This document shows positions 1 through 8,828 of a DNA stretch of 63,363 nucleotides, in pieces (the first letter of the stretch is position 1; the number at the start of each line of letters is the position of its first letter). Origin of the DNA: Candidatus Methylobacter oryzae (GTDB lineage: Bacteria > Pseudomonadota > Gammaproteobacteria > Methylococcales > Methylomonadaceae); assembly GCA_945861405.1 (NCBI GenBank), contig CAMAUL010000008.1:1-63363 (forward strand), written 5' to 3'. The translations under genes were made by a program, and so were the position numbers. The notes below the pieces were generated by a model, which saw nothing but the letters and a program-made list of their open reading frames with translations, made no database searches and had not been told where the DNA came from.

Positions 1-2
1 AT

Positions 3-45
3 TCGGCAATTGCTCCTGCATTGCTCTACCTCCTGCATCCATGCC
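3..45. repeat. 43-bp dispersed repeat, copy 1
   Basis: A 43-bp stretch beginning TCGGCAATTGCTCC and containing CTACCTCCTGCATCCATGC recurs exactly, in inverted orientation, at 4853-4895 beside mpl. The two copies bracket the epimerase-VKOR fusion gene, trpC and trpD. No coding capacity is seen. The rest of 1-229 has no gene; a TTGACA box at 166-171 followed by an A-rich stretch could be a weak promoter for the next gene. Confidence 0.8.
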
Positions 46-301
46 GGTATGACGACTCTTGGACAGGGTTGTGTATAACGACGAGAGCTCCAGCTTGGGA
101 GCTTGGGAACTAGCGAAATCAGAATTTCACATCAGTTTGAATCGCACCCCAGCTAACAAGTAGACTTGACAATCACTAACACCGGAGAGTAAAAATAGAA
201 GTCTTGCGTCATTACGCTCCAATTGGGTAATGATCGTTCACTCGATACGTAAGTCAACCGATAACCCGGCGACCATTCAGACAGTTGAGGAGAAAGCGAT
301 C

Positions 302-2809
302 ATGAGTAAAAAAGACGACATCGTTTTACGAACAAAAGAAGACCCGACAGAAGAAAAGGCTGTCGGCACCGCAAAAGACATCATATTAATTACCGGCATC
401 GGCGGCTTCCTCGGGCTTACACTCAGCAAAGCATTCGCTCAGGATTATCGTGTCATCGGTTTAGACCGGGAATCCGAATGTTCGAAATATCCCGATTGTA
501 TTCCCTGCGATCTAACCTCAGACAGCTCGGTCGAGAAGGCTATGAACGCGCTACGGGAGCGCTTCGGCAAGCGCTTCGTCTCGGTCATACACTTGTCCGG
601 TTACTATGATTTCACCGGCGAACCTAATCCGCTCTATGAAGAGGTCAATGTCAAAGGCACCCGCCGCCTGCTACAGGCATTGCAAGACTTCGAGGTCGAA
701 CAGCTCGTCTATGCCAGCACGATGCTGGTTCACGCTCCGACCGAACCCGGCATACCGATCACCGAAAACTGGCCGTTACAGCCCAAATGGGCTTATCCGC
801 AGTCAAAGCTTGAGACGGAGCAAGTCGTCCAAAACGAGCATGGCGCAATCCGCTATGTCTTGCCCCGCATCGCCGGCGTATACACCGATCATGTCCAGCC
901 GCCCACGCTGGCGCACCAGATACAGCGGATTTACGAACGCCAGTTGAGCAGCCGCGTTTTCGCCGGGGTTATTTCTCACGGCCAGGCGTTTATCCATATC
1001 GACGATTTGCTTGATGCTATCGTTCGCATCGTCCGTCGGCGTAATGAATTGCCGACTGAGACCAGTATTCTTCTGGGCGAACCTTCGACGATGGGATACG
1101 AAGCGCTGCAAAACGAACTCGGGGTTCTGATTCATGGCGAAACTTGGGCGACGGAAACGCTGCCGAAAATGATGGCTAAAGTCGGCGCTCATTTGCAAGA
1201 GCAAATGGAGGTTGTGATCCCGGATTCTATCGACAAAGGCGAAAAACCTTTTATCAAGCCGTTTATGGTTGACCTGGCCGATGATCATTATGAGCTGGAT
1301 ATATCCAGGGCTCGTCAGCTGCTGGAGTGGGAGCCGAAACATTCGCTACGCGACGCCTTGCCGTCGATTATCAAAGAAGTCAAGGCCGATCCCTTGAGTT
1401 GGTATAAGCGCAATAAACTCACGCCGCCCGAATGGCTCGAAACCATGACCGCACAGGCTGAGCCTGCCGATCAGTTTCTGGAAGCTTATGACCGGTCGTT
1501 GCGCGATCAGCGTCGGCAAAATCTCTGGGCGCATTTTCTGAATATGAGCATCGGTACCTGGCTGATGACCAGTCCGCCTATCTTGGGTTATCAGGAACAG
1601 GCGGTGATCGTCAACGATATGGGCAGCGGCGCGCTGGTGTTACTGTTCGGAGCGCTGTCACTGTCTCAGCGCATGGCCTGGGCGCGTATCGCCAATGCGG
1701 CGGTAGGGCTGTGGCTATTGTTCGCGCCGTTGGTGTTCTGGACACACAGCGCTTCGGCATATCTTAATGATACGCTGGCGGGTATGCTGGTGATCGGTTT
1801 TGCAGTCCTGTCCCGTCCCATGCCCGGCGTCGGTCTTGTGGCAAGCATGTCCGGGCCCGACATCCCGCCGGGATGGGACTACTGCCCGTCGTCATGGGCC
1901 CAACGCATACCGATCATCTTCCTGGCATTCGTAGGGTTCTACATCTCCCGCTATCTTACCGCCTATCAATTGGGCCATATCGGGAGCGCCTGGGATCCCT
2001 ATTTCGGTATTGGTACCGAACAAATCATCACGTCCGATATATCCAAGGCATGGCCCGTTCCCGACGCCGGCCTCGGCGCTGTGACTTATGCGTTGGAGAT
2101 ACTCACCGGCATCATCGGAGGCCGCAACCGCTGGCGTACCATGCCCTGGCTGGTGATCCTGTTCGGCGTGATGATCGTGCCGTTGGGCGTGGTCAGCATC
2201 TTCTTTATCATCATCCAGCCGATCCTGATCGGCACTTGGTGCACGCTCTGCCTGATTGCGGCTGCGGCTATGCTCATCCAGATTCCTTATTCGGTCGATG
2301 AAGTGGTTGCCACCTACCAGTTTCTGGCGGATCGCCGACGCAAAGGCAAATCGGTTATTCTGGCTTTCTTCCGCGGCGACACCATGGAAGGCGGCCGTAA
2401 AATGGAGGCCGAGGATTTTGAAAGATCGCCTGGGGCTATCCTCAAGGACATGCTCGGCGGCGGCGTCAATCTTCCCTGGTCGTTGGTTTTAAGTACGTCC
2501 ATCGGGGTTTGGCTGATGTGCACCCGGCTGATTTTCGATACGGTAGGCGGGCAAGCCAACAGCGACCATTTGATCGGCGCCCTGGTCATTACGGTGTCTA
2601 TTACGGCCTTGGGGGAAGCCGCCCGCCCTGCACGCTTTATCAATATATTGCTGGCCATCCCTCTAATGGCCGCACCGTGGATGCTCGACGGCGGAAGCCT
2701 TGTCGCTGATTGGACAGGTGTCATAGCCGGTTTGCTGCTGATCCTTTCGAGCATACCTCGCGGCAAGATCGAGAACCGCTACGGGAGTTGGAGCCGGTAT
2801 CTGGTTTAA
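302..2809 (+). CDS. NAD-dependent epimerase fused to SPW-type repeats and a VKOR-like membrane domain
   Basis: The frame is open from 230, but the ATG at 302 is preferred because GAGGAG lies just upstream; this gives 835 residues. Residues about 25-350 are an extended short-chain dehydrogenase/epimerase domain with the NAD motif TGIGGFLG and a catalytic-type YPQSK. Residues about 405-520 are hydrophobic repeats resembling SPW modules. Residues about 540-690 form a multi-helix domain like vitamin K epoxide reductase with the redox motif TWCTLC (Cys647 and Cys650). A second SPW-like segment closes the protein. The extramembrane loop that carries the second cysteine pair in classical VKOR has no cysteine here. 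The predicted product is an inner-membrane protein coupling a cytoplasmic nucleotide-sugar or quinone-type reductase to a thiol/quinone redox domain. The substrate is unknown. It is convergent with trpC. Confidence 0.8.
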   Translation: MSKKDDIVLRTKEDPTEEKAVGTAKDIILITGIGGFLGLTLSKAFAQDYRVIGLDRESECSKYPDCIPCDLTSDSSVEKAMNALRERFGKRFVSVIHLSGYYDFTGEPNPLYEEVNVKGTRRLLQALQDFEVEQLVYASTMLVHAPTEPGIPITENWPLQPKWAYPQSKLETEQVVQNEHGAIRYVLPRIAGVYTDHVQPPTLAHQIQRIYERQLSSRVFAGVISHGQAFIHIDDLLDAIVRIVRRRNELPTETSILLGEPSTMGYEALQNELGVLIHGETWATETLPKMMAKVGAHLQEQMEVVIPDSIDKGEKPFIKPFMVDLADDHYELDISRARQLLEWEPKHSLRDALPSIIKEVKADPLSWYKRNKLTPPEWLETMTAQAEPADQFLEAYDRSLRDQRRQNLWAHFLNMSIGTWLMTSPPILGYQEQAVIVNDMGSGALVLLFGALSLSQRMAWARIANAAVGLWLLFAPLVFWTHSASAYLNDTLAGMLVIGFAVLSRPMPGVGLVASMSGPDIPPGWDYCPSSWAQRIPIIFLAFVGFYISRYLTAYQLGHIGSAWDPYFGIGTEQIITSDISKAWPVPDAGLGAVTYALEILTGIIGGRNRWRTMPWLVILFGVMIVPLGVVSIFFIIIQPILIGTWCTLCLIAAAAMLIQIPYSVDEVVATYQFLADRRRKGKSVILAFFRGDTMEGGRKMEAEDFERSPGAILKDMLGGGVNLPWSLVLSTSIGVWLMCTRLIFDTVGGQANSDHLIGALVITVSITALGEAARPARFINILLAIPLMAAPWMLDGGSLVADWTGVIAGLLLILSSIPRGKIENRYGSWSRYLV

Positions 2810-2903
2810 GCTGGCGGCTGACGGCTCCCAGCACCAGCGGCCGACTATTTGATATTCATGGGGCAGAATAGCAGGGGGAAGGGTTTGCAGCCCCTGTTAT
2901 TCC

Positions 2904-3704
2904 TTACAAACCAAACAACTCCCTCATTTTCTGCCCAGGGCTTTCCGCCCGCATGAACACTTCGCCGACCAGGAAGGTGTAGATGCCGTTATCCAGCATC
3001 AATTGCACGTCTTCATGGGTATGGATGCCGCTTTCGGTGATGATTAAACGGTCTGCGGGGATGTCAGCTTTTAAATCCAGCGTAGTCTGCAATGAGGTTT
3101 CAAAAGTGCGCAGGTTGCGGTTATTGATGCCGATCAGTTTGGTGTCCAGCGTTAGCGCTCTTTGCAATTCTTCCGCATTATGCACTTCCACCAATACATC
3201 CATGCCCAGTTTGGTTGCGGTGTCTGACAGTTCGTGCATTTGCCCATCTTCCAACGCGGCGACAATCAGCAATATGCAGTCGGCACCCAAGGCACGGGCT
3301 TCATAGATTTGATAAGGGTCGATCATGAAGTCTTTTCTTAGCACCGGCAGAGGGCAGCGTTCTCTGACCATTTGCAGATAGACTTCCGAGCCCTGGAAAA
3401 AGTCCTTATCGGTTAATACCGACAGGCAGGCCGCACCGTTCATCGCGTAATCCTGGCCGATGGCGATGGGCTGGAAATCTTCCCGGATCACGCCTTTGCT
3501 GGGCGAGGCCTTTTTGATTTCAGCAATGATCGCCGGTGTTTTTGCCAAGACTTTGCTTTGCAGCGCGTTGTAAAAACCTCGCGGGCCTTCTACGTCTGCG
3601 GCAATTTCTTCCAGATTGGCGATGGTCATGCCTACTCTGCGCCGGGCAACTTCTTCGGCTTTTTTATCGAGGATTTTTTTTAGAATATCTGGGGTGTCGG
3701 TCAT
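2904..3704 (-). CDS. trpC: Indole-3-glycerol phosphate synthase
   Basis: This 266-residue TIM-barrel enzyme closes the indole ring of carboxyphenylamino-deoxyribulose phosphate in tryptophan synthesis. The family motifs are visible: [11 protein letters not shown] near residue 60, the strand with LRKDFMID near 120, INNRNLRTF near 190 and the phosphate-binding ITESGI near 220. Length is normal for a monofunctional TrpC. It starts 14 bases after the trpD stop, so the two are co-transcribed. No trpG or trpE is adjacent in the window. Confidence 0.96.
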   Translation of the reverse strand: MTDTPDILKKILDKKAEEVARRRVGMTIANLEEIAADVEGPRGFYNALQSKVLAKTPAIIAEIKKASPSKGVIREDFQPIAIGQDYAMNGAACLSVLTDKDFFQGSEVYLQMVRERCPLPVLRKDFMIDPYQIYEARALGADCILLIVAALEDGQMHELSDTATKLGMDVLVEVHNAEELQRALTLDTKLIGINNRNLRTFETSLQTTLDLKADIPADRLIITESGIHTHEDVQLMLDNGIYTFLVGEVFMRAESPGQKMRELFGL

Positions 3705-3718
3705 GGCTTCTAGTTGTT

Positions 3719-4735
3719 TTATAAGGTTTTTGAATAAGCTATCAACGCATCGAATTTGGCTCGCGCCGCGCCGCTGGCGATAAGCTGCCCGGCTTTTTCT
3801 ATGCCTGCGCTTAAGGAGTCGGTGATATTGGCCGCGTAAATTGCCGCGCCTGCATTGAGCGCCACGATGTCTCTTGCCGCCCCGGCTCTATTGTCCAGCG
3901 CCGATTTTACCATCACTAGGCTGGAGGCTGCACCATCGACGGTCAGTTCGGCCAGACTGGCTCGTTTAAAACCGAATTGCTCCGGCGTAATCGTATAACT
4001 GGTGACCTCACCGTTTTTAAGCTCGGCAATAGTTGAAGGCGATGCAATGCTGATTTCATCGAGTCCGTCGTCGGCATTGACGACCAGCACATGCTTGCTG
4101 CCGAGTTTTTTTAGAACGTGCGCCAGCGGTTCCACCCACTGTTTGGCAAAAACGCCGATCAACTGGTTGGGCGCACCGGCGGGATTGGATAAGGGGCCTA
4201 ATAGATTGAACAGGGTTCTGACGCCCATTTCTTTGCGGGCATTGCTGGTGTGCTTCATCGCGCCGTGATGTTTGGGCGCAAATAAAAAGCCGACACCGAT
4301 TTCATTGACGCAGTTCGCGACTTGTTCGGCAGTCAAATCCAGGTTTACCCCGGCAGCTTCCAGCAGGTCGGCGCTACCGCAACTGCTCGACACGGAACGG
4401 TTGCCGTGCTTGGCAACCTGCCCACCGGCTGCGGCCACGACAAAAGCACAGGTGGTGGAAATGTTAAAAGTGTTCGCGCCATCGCCGCCAGTGCCACAGG
4501 TGTCGATGACATGGTCGCCTGTTACTTCCACTTTGGTAGCCAGTTCGCGCATCACTTCGGCGGCGGCGGCGATTTCGTCGATGGTTTCGCCTTTGTAGCG
4601 CAACGCGATTAAAAAACCGCCGATTTGGGCGTCGGTGGCGTTGCCGCTCATGATTTGGCGCATCACCTCGCGCATTTGCTCTGAGTTAAGGTCTTGTTTG
4701 TTCAGCAGGGCTTGCAGGGCTTGTTGTATGTGCAT
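3719..4735 (-). CDS. trpD: Anthranilate phosphoribosyltransferase
   Basis: This 338-residue enzyme transfers the phosphoribosyl group of PRPP to anthranilate, the second step of the tryptophan branch. The glycine-rich PRPP loop [14 protein letters not shown] lies near residues 80-93, followed by KHGNRSVSS and a conserved [11 protein letters not shown] region. The length is standard and no TrpG amidotransferase domain is fused. It is the first gene of a trpD-trpC unit. The 167-base gap to mpl contains two repeats, so mpl and trpDC may be transcribed separately. Confidence 0.96.
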   Translation of the reverse strand: MHIQQALQALLNKQDLNSEQMREVMRQIMSGNATDAQIGGFLIALRYKGETIDEIAAAAEVMRELATKVEVTGDHVIDTCGTGGDGANTFNISTTCAFVVAAAGGQVAKHGNRSVSSSCGSADLLEAAGVNLDLTAEQVANCVNEIGVGFLFAPKHHGAMKHTSNARKEMGVRTLFNLLGPLSNPAGAPNQLIGVFAKQWVEPLAHVLKKLGSKHVLVVNADDGLDEISIASPSTIAELKNGEVTSYTITPEQFGFKRASLAELTVDGAASSLVMVKSALDNRAGAARDIVALNAGAAIYAANITDSLSAGIEKAGQLIASGAARAKFDALIAYSKTL

Positions 4736-4770
4736 TCGGGTTAAGATTTGTTGTTTGAAAATTGTAAATA

Positions 4771-4846
4771 GAACACGGATGACACAGATTAGACGGATTT
4801 AAACGGATTTTTATCTGTGTTTATCAGTCAAATCCGTGTCATCCGT
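4771..4846. repeat. Palindromic repeat with ACACGGATGACAC termini, copy 1
   Basis: The element begins GAACACGGATGACACAG and ends with the inverted form AATCCGTGTCATCCG, giving a long imperfect stem. A longer copy occurs at 16633-16733 between ppa and thyA. Both are intergenic. No open frame is present. Confidence 0.8.
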
Positions 4847-4852
4847 CGACTG

Positions 4853-4895
4853 CATGGATGCAGGAGGTAGAGCAATGCAGGAGCAATTGCCGAGT
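4853..4895. repeat. 43-bp dispersed repeat, copy 2 (inverted)
   Basis: This is an exact reverse-complement copy of positions 3-45. It lies directly downstream of the mpl stop codon and adjacent to the preceding palindromic repeat. It has no coding content. Confidence 0.8.
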
Positions 4896-4902
4896 TCCAT
4901 TA

Positions 4903-6330
4903 TTAAAGCTTGCCATTCAATGCGTCCTGCAAGCGCTGATAAATGCCGCCGAAGCTGCCGTTGCTCATCAACACAAAATGCCCACCGTAGCGCGCTTCGA
5001 ATTTTAATTTATTGATGATGTCATCCAGCGATGAACAGATTTCGATATTACCGGCGTATTTTTTCAGCTCGCCTAAATCCCAGCCCATCGCTTCCGGTTG
5101 GTAGATGATGGCCAGATCGGCATTACCCAGTGATTCCGCCAGCGTTTTGGTATGTACGCCCAAACGCATCGTGTTCGAGCGCGGTTCGACAATGGCTATA
5201 ATGCGCTCCTGCCCTACCTGTTTGCGCAAGCCGTCCAGCGTCGTTTGTATCGCGGTCGGATGATGGGCGAAGTCGTCGTAGAGTGTCACACCATTCCCTT
5301 CGGCTCCGCTCAGGGCAGGAATTTCGGCTATCACTTCCATGCGGCGCTTGACGTTTTTAAACTGAGTCAACGCAGCTATCGCATCCTTGGGCAGTATACC
5401 GACATGTTTTGCGGCGACTATCGCAGACAATGCGTTGTAGACATTATGATCGCCGGTCAGCGACCACTCGACACAGCCTTGTACTTGGTTGTCCATCAGT
5501 ACATCGAATTGGCTACCGTCTGCTTTAATCAATTGGGCAATCGTAGGGGCAATCCCTTGTGGTTGCCCTGATTGGGCGGGCACAAGACCCGCCCCTACCG
5601 AAATCACTGTCTTGGCAACCGGCGTCCAGCAACCCATCGCCAAAACGTCATTGATATTGGCGTCGCATTCGGGGCTGATAATCAGGCCTTCGCCGGGCAC
5701 CGTCCTGACCAGATGATGAAATTGTTTTTTGATCGCATCCAAGTCGGGGAAAATATCGGCATGGTCGTATTCAAGGTTATTCAGGATCGCAGTACGGGGA
5801 CGGTAGTGGACAAACTTTGAGCGCTTGTCAAAAAACGCCGAATCGTATTCATCGGCCTCGATCACAAAAAAATCGGACTCGCCCAGCCGCGCCGAAATGC
5901 CGAAATTTAACGGAATGCCGCCGATTAAAAAACCCGGATTAAAACCCTGATGCTCCAGTATCCAGCTGAGCATGCTGGTCGTGGTGGTCTTGCCATGGGT
6001 ACCGGCTACGCCCAGCACCCATTTGTCCTGCAACACATGCTCCGCCAGCCATTGTGGGCCGGAAACGTATCTTAGCCCCCGATTCAGCACCGCTTCGACT
6101 TCAGGATTGCCGCGCGACAAGGCATTGCCGATAATCACCAGATCCGGTTTGCCATCCAGGTTTCCCGCCCGATAGCCTTCCATCAACACGATGCCTTGCT
6201 GCTCCAGCTGCGTGCTCATCGGCGGATAAACATTCTGGTCTGAACCGCTGACCTGATGCCCCAACTGCCGCGCAATCACGGCAAGCCCGCCCATAAATGT
6301 GCCGCAAATACCTAAGATGTGAATATGCAA
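4903..6330 (-). CDS. mpl: UDP-N-acetylmuramate:L-alanyl-gamma-D-glutamyl-meso-diaminopimelate ligase
   Basis: Mpl is a cytoplasmic murein-recycling ligase that reattaches the salvaged tripeptide to UDP-MurNAc. The N-terminus has the ILGICGTFMGGLA loop, the ATP loop GVAGTHGKTTTT lies near residues 107-117, EADEYDSAFFD near 158-168, and DDFAHHPTA and EPRSNTMRLG follow. The 475 residues exceed the usual roughly 455. Two stretches lack counterparts in the E. coli protein as I recall it. Residues 245-263 are encoded by a GTAG/CTAC double-hairpin repeat. Residues 338-346 are encoded by a CCTGAG...CGAAGG palindrome. Both are in frame, and the active-site motifs are intact, so the enzyme is probably functional. 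Confidence 0.95.
   Translation of the reverse strand: MHIHILGICGTFMGGLAVIARQLGHQVSGSDQNVYPPMSTQLEQQGIVLMEGYRAGNLDGKPDLVIIGNALSRGNPEVEAVLNRGLRYVSGPQWLAEHVLQDKWVLGVAGTHGKTTTTSMLSWILEHQGFNPGFLIGGIPLNFGISARLGESDFFVIEADEYDSAFFDKRSKFVHYRPRTAILNNLEYDHADIFPDLDAIKKQFHHLVRTVPGEGLIISPECDANINDVLAMGCWTPVAKTVISVGAGLVPAQSGQPQGIAPTIAQLIKADGSQFDVLMDNQVQGCVEWSLTGDHNVYNALSAIVAAKHVGILPKDAIAALTQFKNVKRRMEVIAEIPALSGAEGNGVTLYDDFAHHPTAIQTTLDGLRKQVGQERIIAIVEPRSNTMRLGVHTKTLAESLGNADLAIIYQPEAMGWDLGELKKYAGNIEICSSLDDIINKLKFEARYGGHFVLMSNGSFGGIYQRLQDALNGKL
5296..5315. repeat. Small palindrome inside mpl (CCCTGAGC...GCCGAAGGG type)
   Basis: On the minus strand this reads CCCTGAGCGGAGCCGAAGGG and is translated as part of PALSGAEGN. 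The same type of palindrome, GTCCTTCGGCAGGCTCAGGAC, is translated inside folA at 8551-8571. It sits between the RRMEVIAE strand and NGVTLYDDFAHHP, which are close together in typical Mpl proteins. Confidence 0.7.
5543..5598. repeat. In-frame REP doublet (GTAG-hairpin-hairpin-CTAC) inside mpl
   Basis: On the minus strand the element starts GTAGGGGCGGGTCTTGTG, forms a first hairpin (GGGCGGG with CCCGCCC), then a second (GGGCA with TGCCC) and ends GCCCCTAC. It is translated as Mpl residues 245-263. A nearly identical element, differing mainly in the short spacer between the hairpins, lies between rho and yggX at 39836-39895. The GTAG base plus hairpin is the classic REP signature, and the inverted pair fits a REPIN. 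Confidence 0.85.
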
Positions 6331-6350
6331 TGTTTTGTCCTGAATTGAAT

Positions 6351-6884
6351 TTATTTTTTGGCTGGCGGTTTGGCACCGGGTTTCTCTCCCGGTTTTCCGC
6401 CCGCGTCTTCTTTGGCGGCTTCTTCTATAGGCACTTCCGCCTCTTCTTTTGCCCCGGCTTTTTCAAGAATTTTAATGATTTTGCCATGCGCGATTTTCTT
6501 GGCCCTGCCCATGACCGTCACACTTTGTTTATCCAGCGCATTGACATCCGCTCCGGCAGCAATCAGTAAATTGACGATGTCTTGATCGCCAAAAACCAGC
6601 GCATCCATTAGCGCGGTCGTTCCTAAATTATCGGCAACATTAACATCGGCTCCGTACCCCAACAAGGCTTTAACAACCTGCACATTGCCGTTAAAACTTG
6701 CGGCCATCAACGCGGTGCGGCCGCTCCCTGTTTTGCTGTTAACATCAATCCCTTGCGAAAGCAAAGCCTCGGTTCTGTCCAGCTTGCCGGTCATCGCCGC
6801 CGCAAATAAATCTTGGCCATCTTCTGCATAAGTAGCCTGGGACAGAACCAATAACAGGAATAAAAAGTAATCTTTATATTTCAT
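6351..6884 (-). CDS. Exported ankyrin-repeat protein
   Basis: The 177-residue product opens with a short signal peptide (hydrophobic segment YFLFLLLVLSQATYA, cleavage after about residue 20). Three to four ankyrin repeats follow, with typical units such as GRTALMAASFNGNVQVVKALL and GTTALMDALVFGDQDIVNLL. The C-terminus is a low-complexity tail rich in glutamate, alanine, proline and lysine ending PGAKPPAKK. A periplasmic protein-binding role is likely but the partner is unknown. It lies 20 bases upstream of mpl on the same strand, so co-transcription is plausible. Confidence 0.8.
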   Translation of the reverse strand: MKYKDYFLFLLLVLSQATYAEDGQDLFAAAMTGKLDRTEALLSQGIDVNSKTGSGRTALMAASFNGNVQVVKALLGYGADVNVADNLGTTALMDALVFGDQDIVNLLIAAGADVNALDKQSVTVMGRAKKIAHGKIIKILEKAGAKEEAEVPIEEAAKEDAGGKPGEKPGAKPPAKK

Positions 6885-6955
6885 ACTGAATAGTTGCTTG
6901 CGTTTAATGAAAAGTTACGATGAAATAATCAACACATAACCTATATGATCCAATA

Positions 6956-7333
6956 ATGAACGAAAAAAACAAAATAATAGTTAAGGCGGCACCCTTTTTT
7001 ATAGAAGCGCAATCTTCTCCTGATGAGGATCGCTATGTCTTCGCCTACACGATCACCATCACCAACGCCGGAGAAATACCGGCAAAACTGCTCCATCGCC
7101 ATTGGCTGATTACCGATTCCAACGGCAATATCCAGGAAGTCAGGGGCGACGGCGTCATCGGCGAACATCCCTATCTTAAACCCGGCGAGTCTTTTCGTTA
7201 TACCAGCGGCGCGATGATAGCGACACCGGTCGGCACCATGCAGGGCGACTATACTATGCATTCGGACGATGGCGATAACTTTCGTGCAGACGTGCCCCGA
7301 TTTACCCTGTCCATCCCCAGAACCCTGCATTAA
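6956..7333 (+). CDS. apaG: ApaG domain protein
   Basis: The 125-residue product matches the single-domain ApaG fold, an immunoglobulin-like beta sandwich. Typical segments are AYTITITNAG, RHWLITDSNG, VRGDGVIGEHPYLKPGESFRYTSG and GTMQGDYTM. ApaG has been linked to cobalt and magnesium resistance, with no settled biochemical activity. The stop is followed after two bases by the start of apaH, and apaG-apaH is a classic gammaproteobacterial operon. Confidence 0.95.
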   Translation: MNEKNKIIVKAAPFFIEAQSSPDEDRYVFAYTITITNAGEIPAKLLHRHWLITDSNGNIQEVRGDGVIGEHPYLKPGESFRYTSGAMIATPVGTMQGDYTMHSDDGDNFRADVPRFTLSIPRTLH

Positions 7334-7335
7334 TA

Positions 7336-8181
7336 ATGTCCATTTATGCTATCGGCGATATTCAAGGCTGTTTTGATGAATTATTAAGACTCCTCGACAG
7401 CCTTGCTTTTAACGAGCATACCGACCAACTGTGGTTTGCCGGTGATCTGGTCAATCGTGGCCCCAAATCGTTAGAAACGCTCCGCTTTGTCAAATCGCTG
7501 GGGGATGCTGCAATCACCGTGCTGGGCAACCATGATCTGCATTTATTGGCCGCATCCTGCGCGCCCAAAATAGCCCATAAGAAAGACTCGCTGCAGCAAA
7601 TACTTGAAGCGCCGGATCGGGACGAATTAATCGATTGGTTAAGACATCGACCGCTGTTTCATTATAACGATGAATTCTGTTTGGTTCATGCCGGTGTCCC
7701 GCCGCAATGGGATTTTAAAAAAACCCAAAAAATGGCCATGCTGGCGGAGCAGGCTTTAAGAGGCCCCAATTATCAGGCGTTCTTAAAACAGATGTACGGC
7801 AACAAGCCCAATATCTGGTCGCCCAACCTGAAAGGGGTCGAGCGCTTACGTTATATCGTCAACTGCTTTACCCGAATGCGTTATTGCGATGTTGATGGCC
7901 GACTGGATTTTCTCCATAGCGGGCCTCCAGGCTCCCAACCCAAAAGCCTAGTTCCGTGGTTTGACGCGCCCAAGCGTAAAAATGCCGATATGCGCATTAT
8001 CTTCGGCCACTGGTCGGCGTTGGGCTATTACGAGGGGCCGAACTGTTACGCGATCGATACCGGCTGTCTTTGGGGCGGCCAGCTGACCGCGCTAAGACTG
8101 GGTGAGCCGGTGCAGCGTTTTAGCATTGATTGTCCCGAGGCTAAAAAACCCCGTAAAAATAATCTGGCTGTGGCGGGTTAA
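7336..8181 (+). CDS. apaH: Symmetrical bis(5'-nucleosyl)-tetraphosphatase
   Basis: ApaH hydrolyses Ap4A to two ADP and so controls alarmone levels. The 281-residue product carries the metallophosphoesterase signature in order: GDIQGCFDELLRLL near residue 7, GDLVNRGPKSLE near 37 and GNHDLHLLA near 66, with a later HAGVPPQW and GHWSALG. Length is typical. It directly follows apaG and faces folA, with a strong hairpin repeat between the convergent genes. Confidence 0.97.
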   Translation: MSIYAIGDIQGCFDELLRLLDSLAFNEHTDQLWFAGDLVNRGPKSLETLRFVKSLGDAAITVLGNHDLHLLAASCAPKIAHKKDSLQQILEAPDRDELIDWLRHRPLFHYNDEFCLVHAGVPPQWDFKKTQKMAMLAEQALRGPNYQAFLKQMYGNKPNIWSPNLKGVERLRYIVNCFTRMRYCDVDGRLDFLHSGPPGSQPKSLVPWFDAPKRKNADMRIIFGHWSALGYYEGPNCYAIDTGCLWGGQLTALRLGEPVQRFSIDCPEAKKPRKNNLAVAG

Positions 8182-8208
8182 GTTAAAGCCGGTTCGTAAG
8201 ATAATGCT

Positions 8209-8267
8209 GGAGTCCAAAGCTGGCTTTGGATGATTTTTATTGTTATCCAAAGCCAGCTTTGGACTCC
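8209..8267. repeat. GGAG/CTCC double-hairpin palindrome between apaH and folA
   Basis: GGAG is followed by the hairpin TCCAAAGCTGGCTTTGGA, a 15-base spacer, the hairpin TCCAAAGCCAGCTTTGGA and CTCC. The whole forms a perfect 23-bp stem. Related hairpins occur at 43601-43661. Lying between two convergent genes, it may also act as a bidirectional transcription terminator, although there is no long T-tract. Confidence 0.85.
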
Positions 8268-8269
8268 TG

Positions 8270-8779
8270 CTATTTCCGTTTTTCCAACTTCAAAAAACTA
8301 TAACTGAACGCCACGTCGGGATCATCCTGAATATCTTCCCGCTCCACCTCTATCCACTGCTCGGCATCAATCTCAGGGAAAAACGTATCGCCGGGAAATT
8401 CCTGGTGTATCAGCGTCAGATAAAGCGTATCGGCAACCGGTAGCATCGTCTCGTAAAAATCCGAGCCGCCGATAACAAATACTTCTTTGGCGTCGCCGCA
8501 ACTTGCCAGCGCCTTGTTAATATCGTTAAAAACCAGGCAGCCCGATTCTTGTCCTGAGCCTGCCGAAGGACTGTATCCCGAATTCCTGCTGATAATGATA
8601 TTGGTGCGCCCCGGCAGCGGCCTGCCTATCGACTCGTAGGTTTTGCGCCCCATCAAGATCGGCGCACCCATGGTTATTTTTTTGAATTTTTTAAGGTCGG
8701 CGGATAAATGCCAGGGCATTTGGCCGTTTAAGCCGATAGCCCGGTTGCTGGCCATCGCAACGATAAGTGATATTTTCAT
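8270..8779 (-). CDS. folA: Dihydrofolate reductase
   Basis: DHFR reduces dihydrofolate to tetrahydrofolate with NADPH. The chain of 169 residues contains MPWHLSADL near residue 21, GRKTYESIGRPLPGR near 44-58, VIGGSDFYE near 101 and a C-terminal SYSFLKLEKR. E. coli DHFR has 159 residues. The extra length is explained by residues about 70-79 (SPSAGSGQES), encoded by a CCTTCGG...CTCAGG palindrome in the loop after NIIISRNSGY. The enzyme otherwise looks complete. In many relatives folA follows apaGH on the same strand; here it is convergent. Confidence 0.95.
   Translation of the reverse strand: MKISLIVAMASNRAIGLNGQMPWHLSADLKKFKKITMGAPILMGRKTYESIGRPLPGRTNIIISRNSGYSPSAGSGQESGCLVFNDINKALASCGDAKEVFVIGGSDFYETMLPVADTLYLTLIHQEFPGDTFFPEIDAEQWIEVEREDIQDDPDVAFSYSFLKLEKRK
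8551..8571. repeat. In-frame palindrome inside folA
   Basis: The plus strand reads GTCCTGAGCCTGCCGAAGGA followed by C, with GTCCT/AGGAC arms. Translated on the minus strand it encodes DHFR residues 70-77. It belongs to the same type as the palindrome inside mpl at 5296-5315. A loop insertion of this kind is expected to be structurally tolerated. Confidence 0.75.
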
Positions 8780-8828
8780 GTTATTGCAGTATTCTTTAAA
8801 TAATTAATTTCTACCCAAGCATCATACT

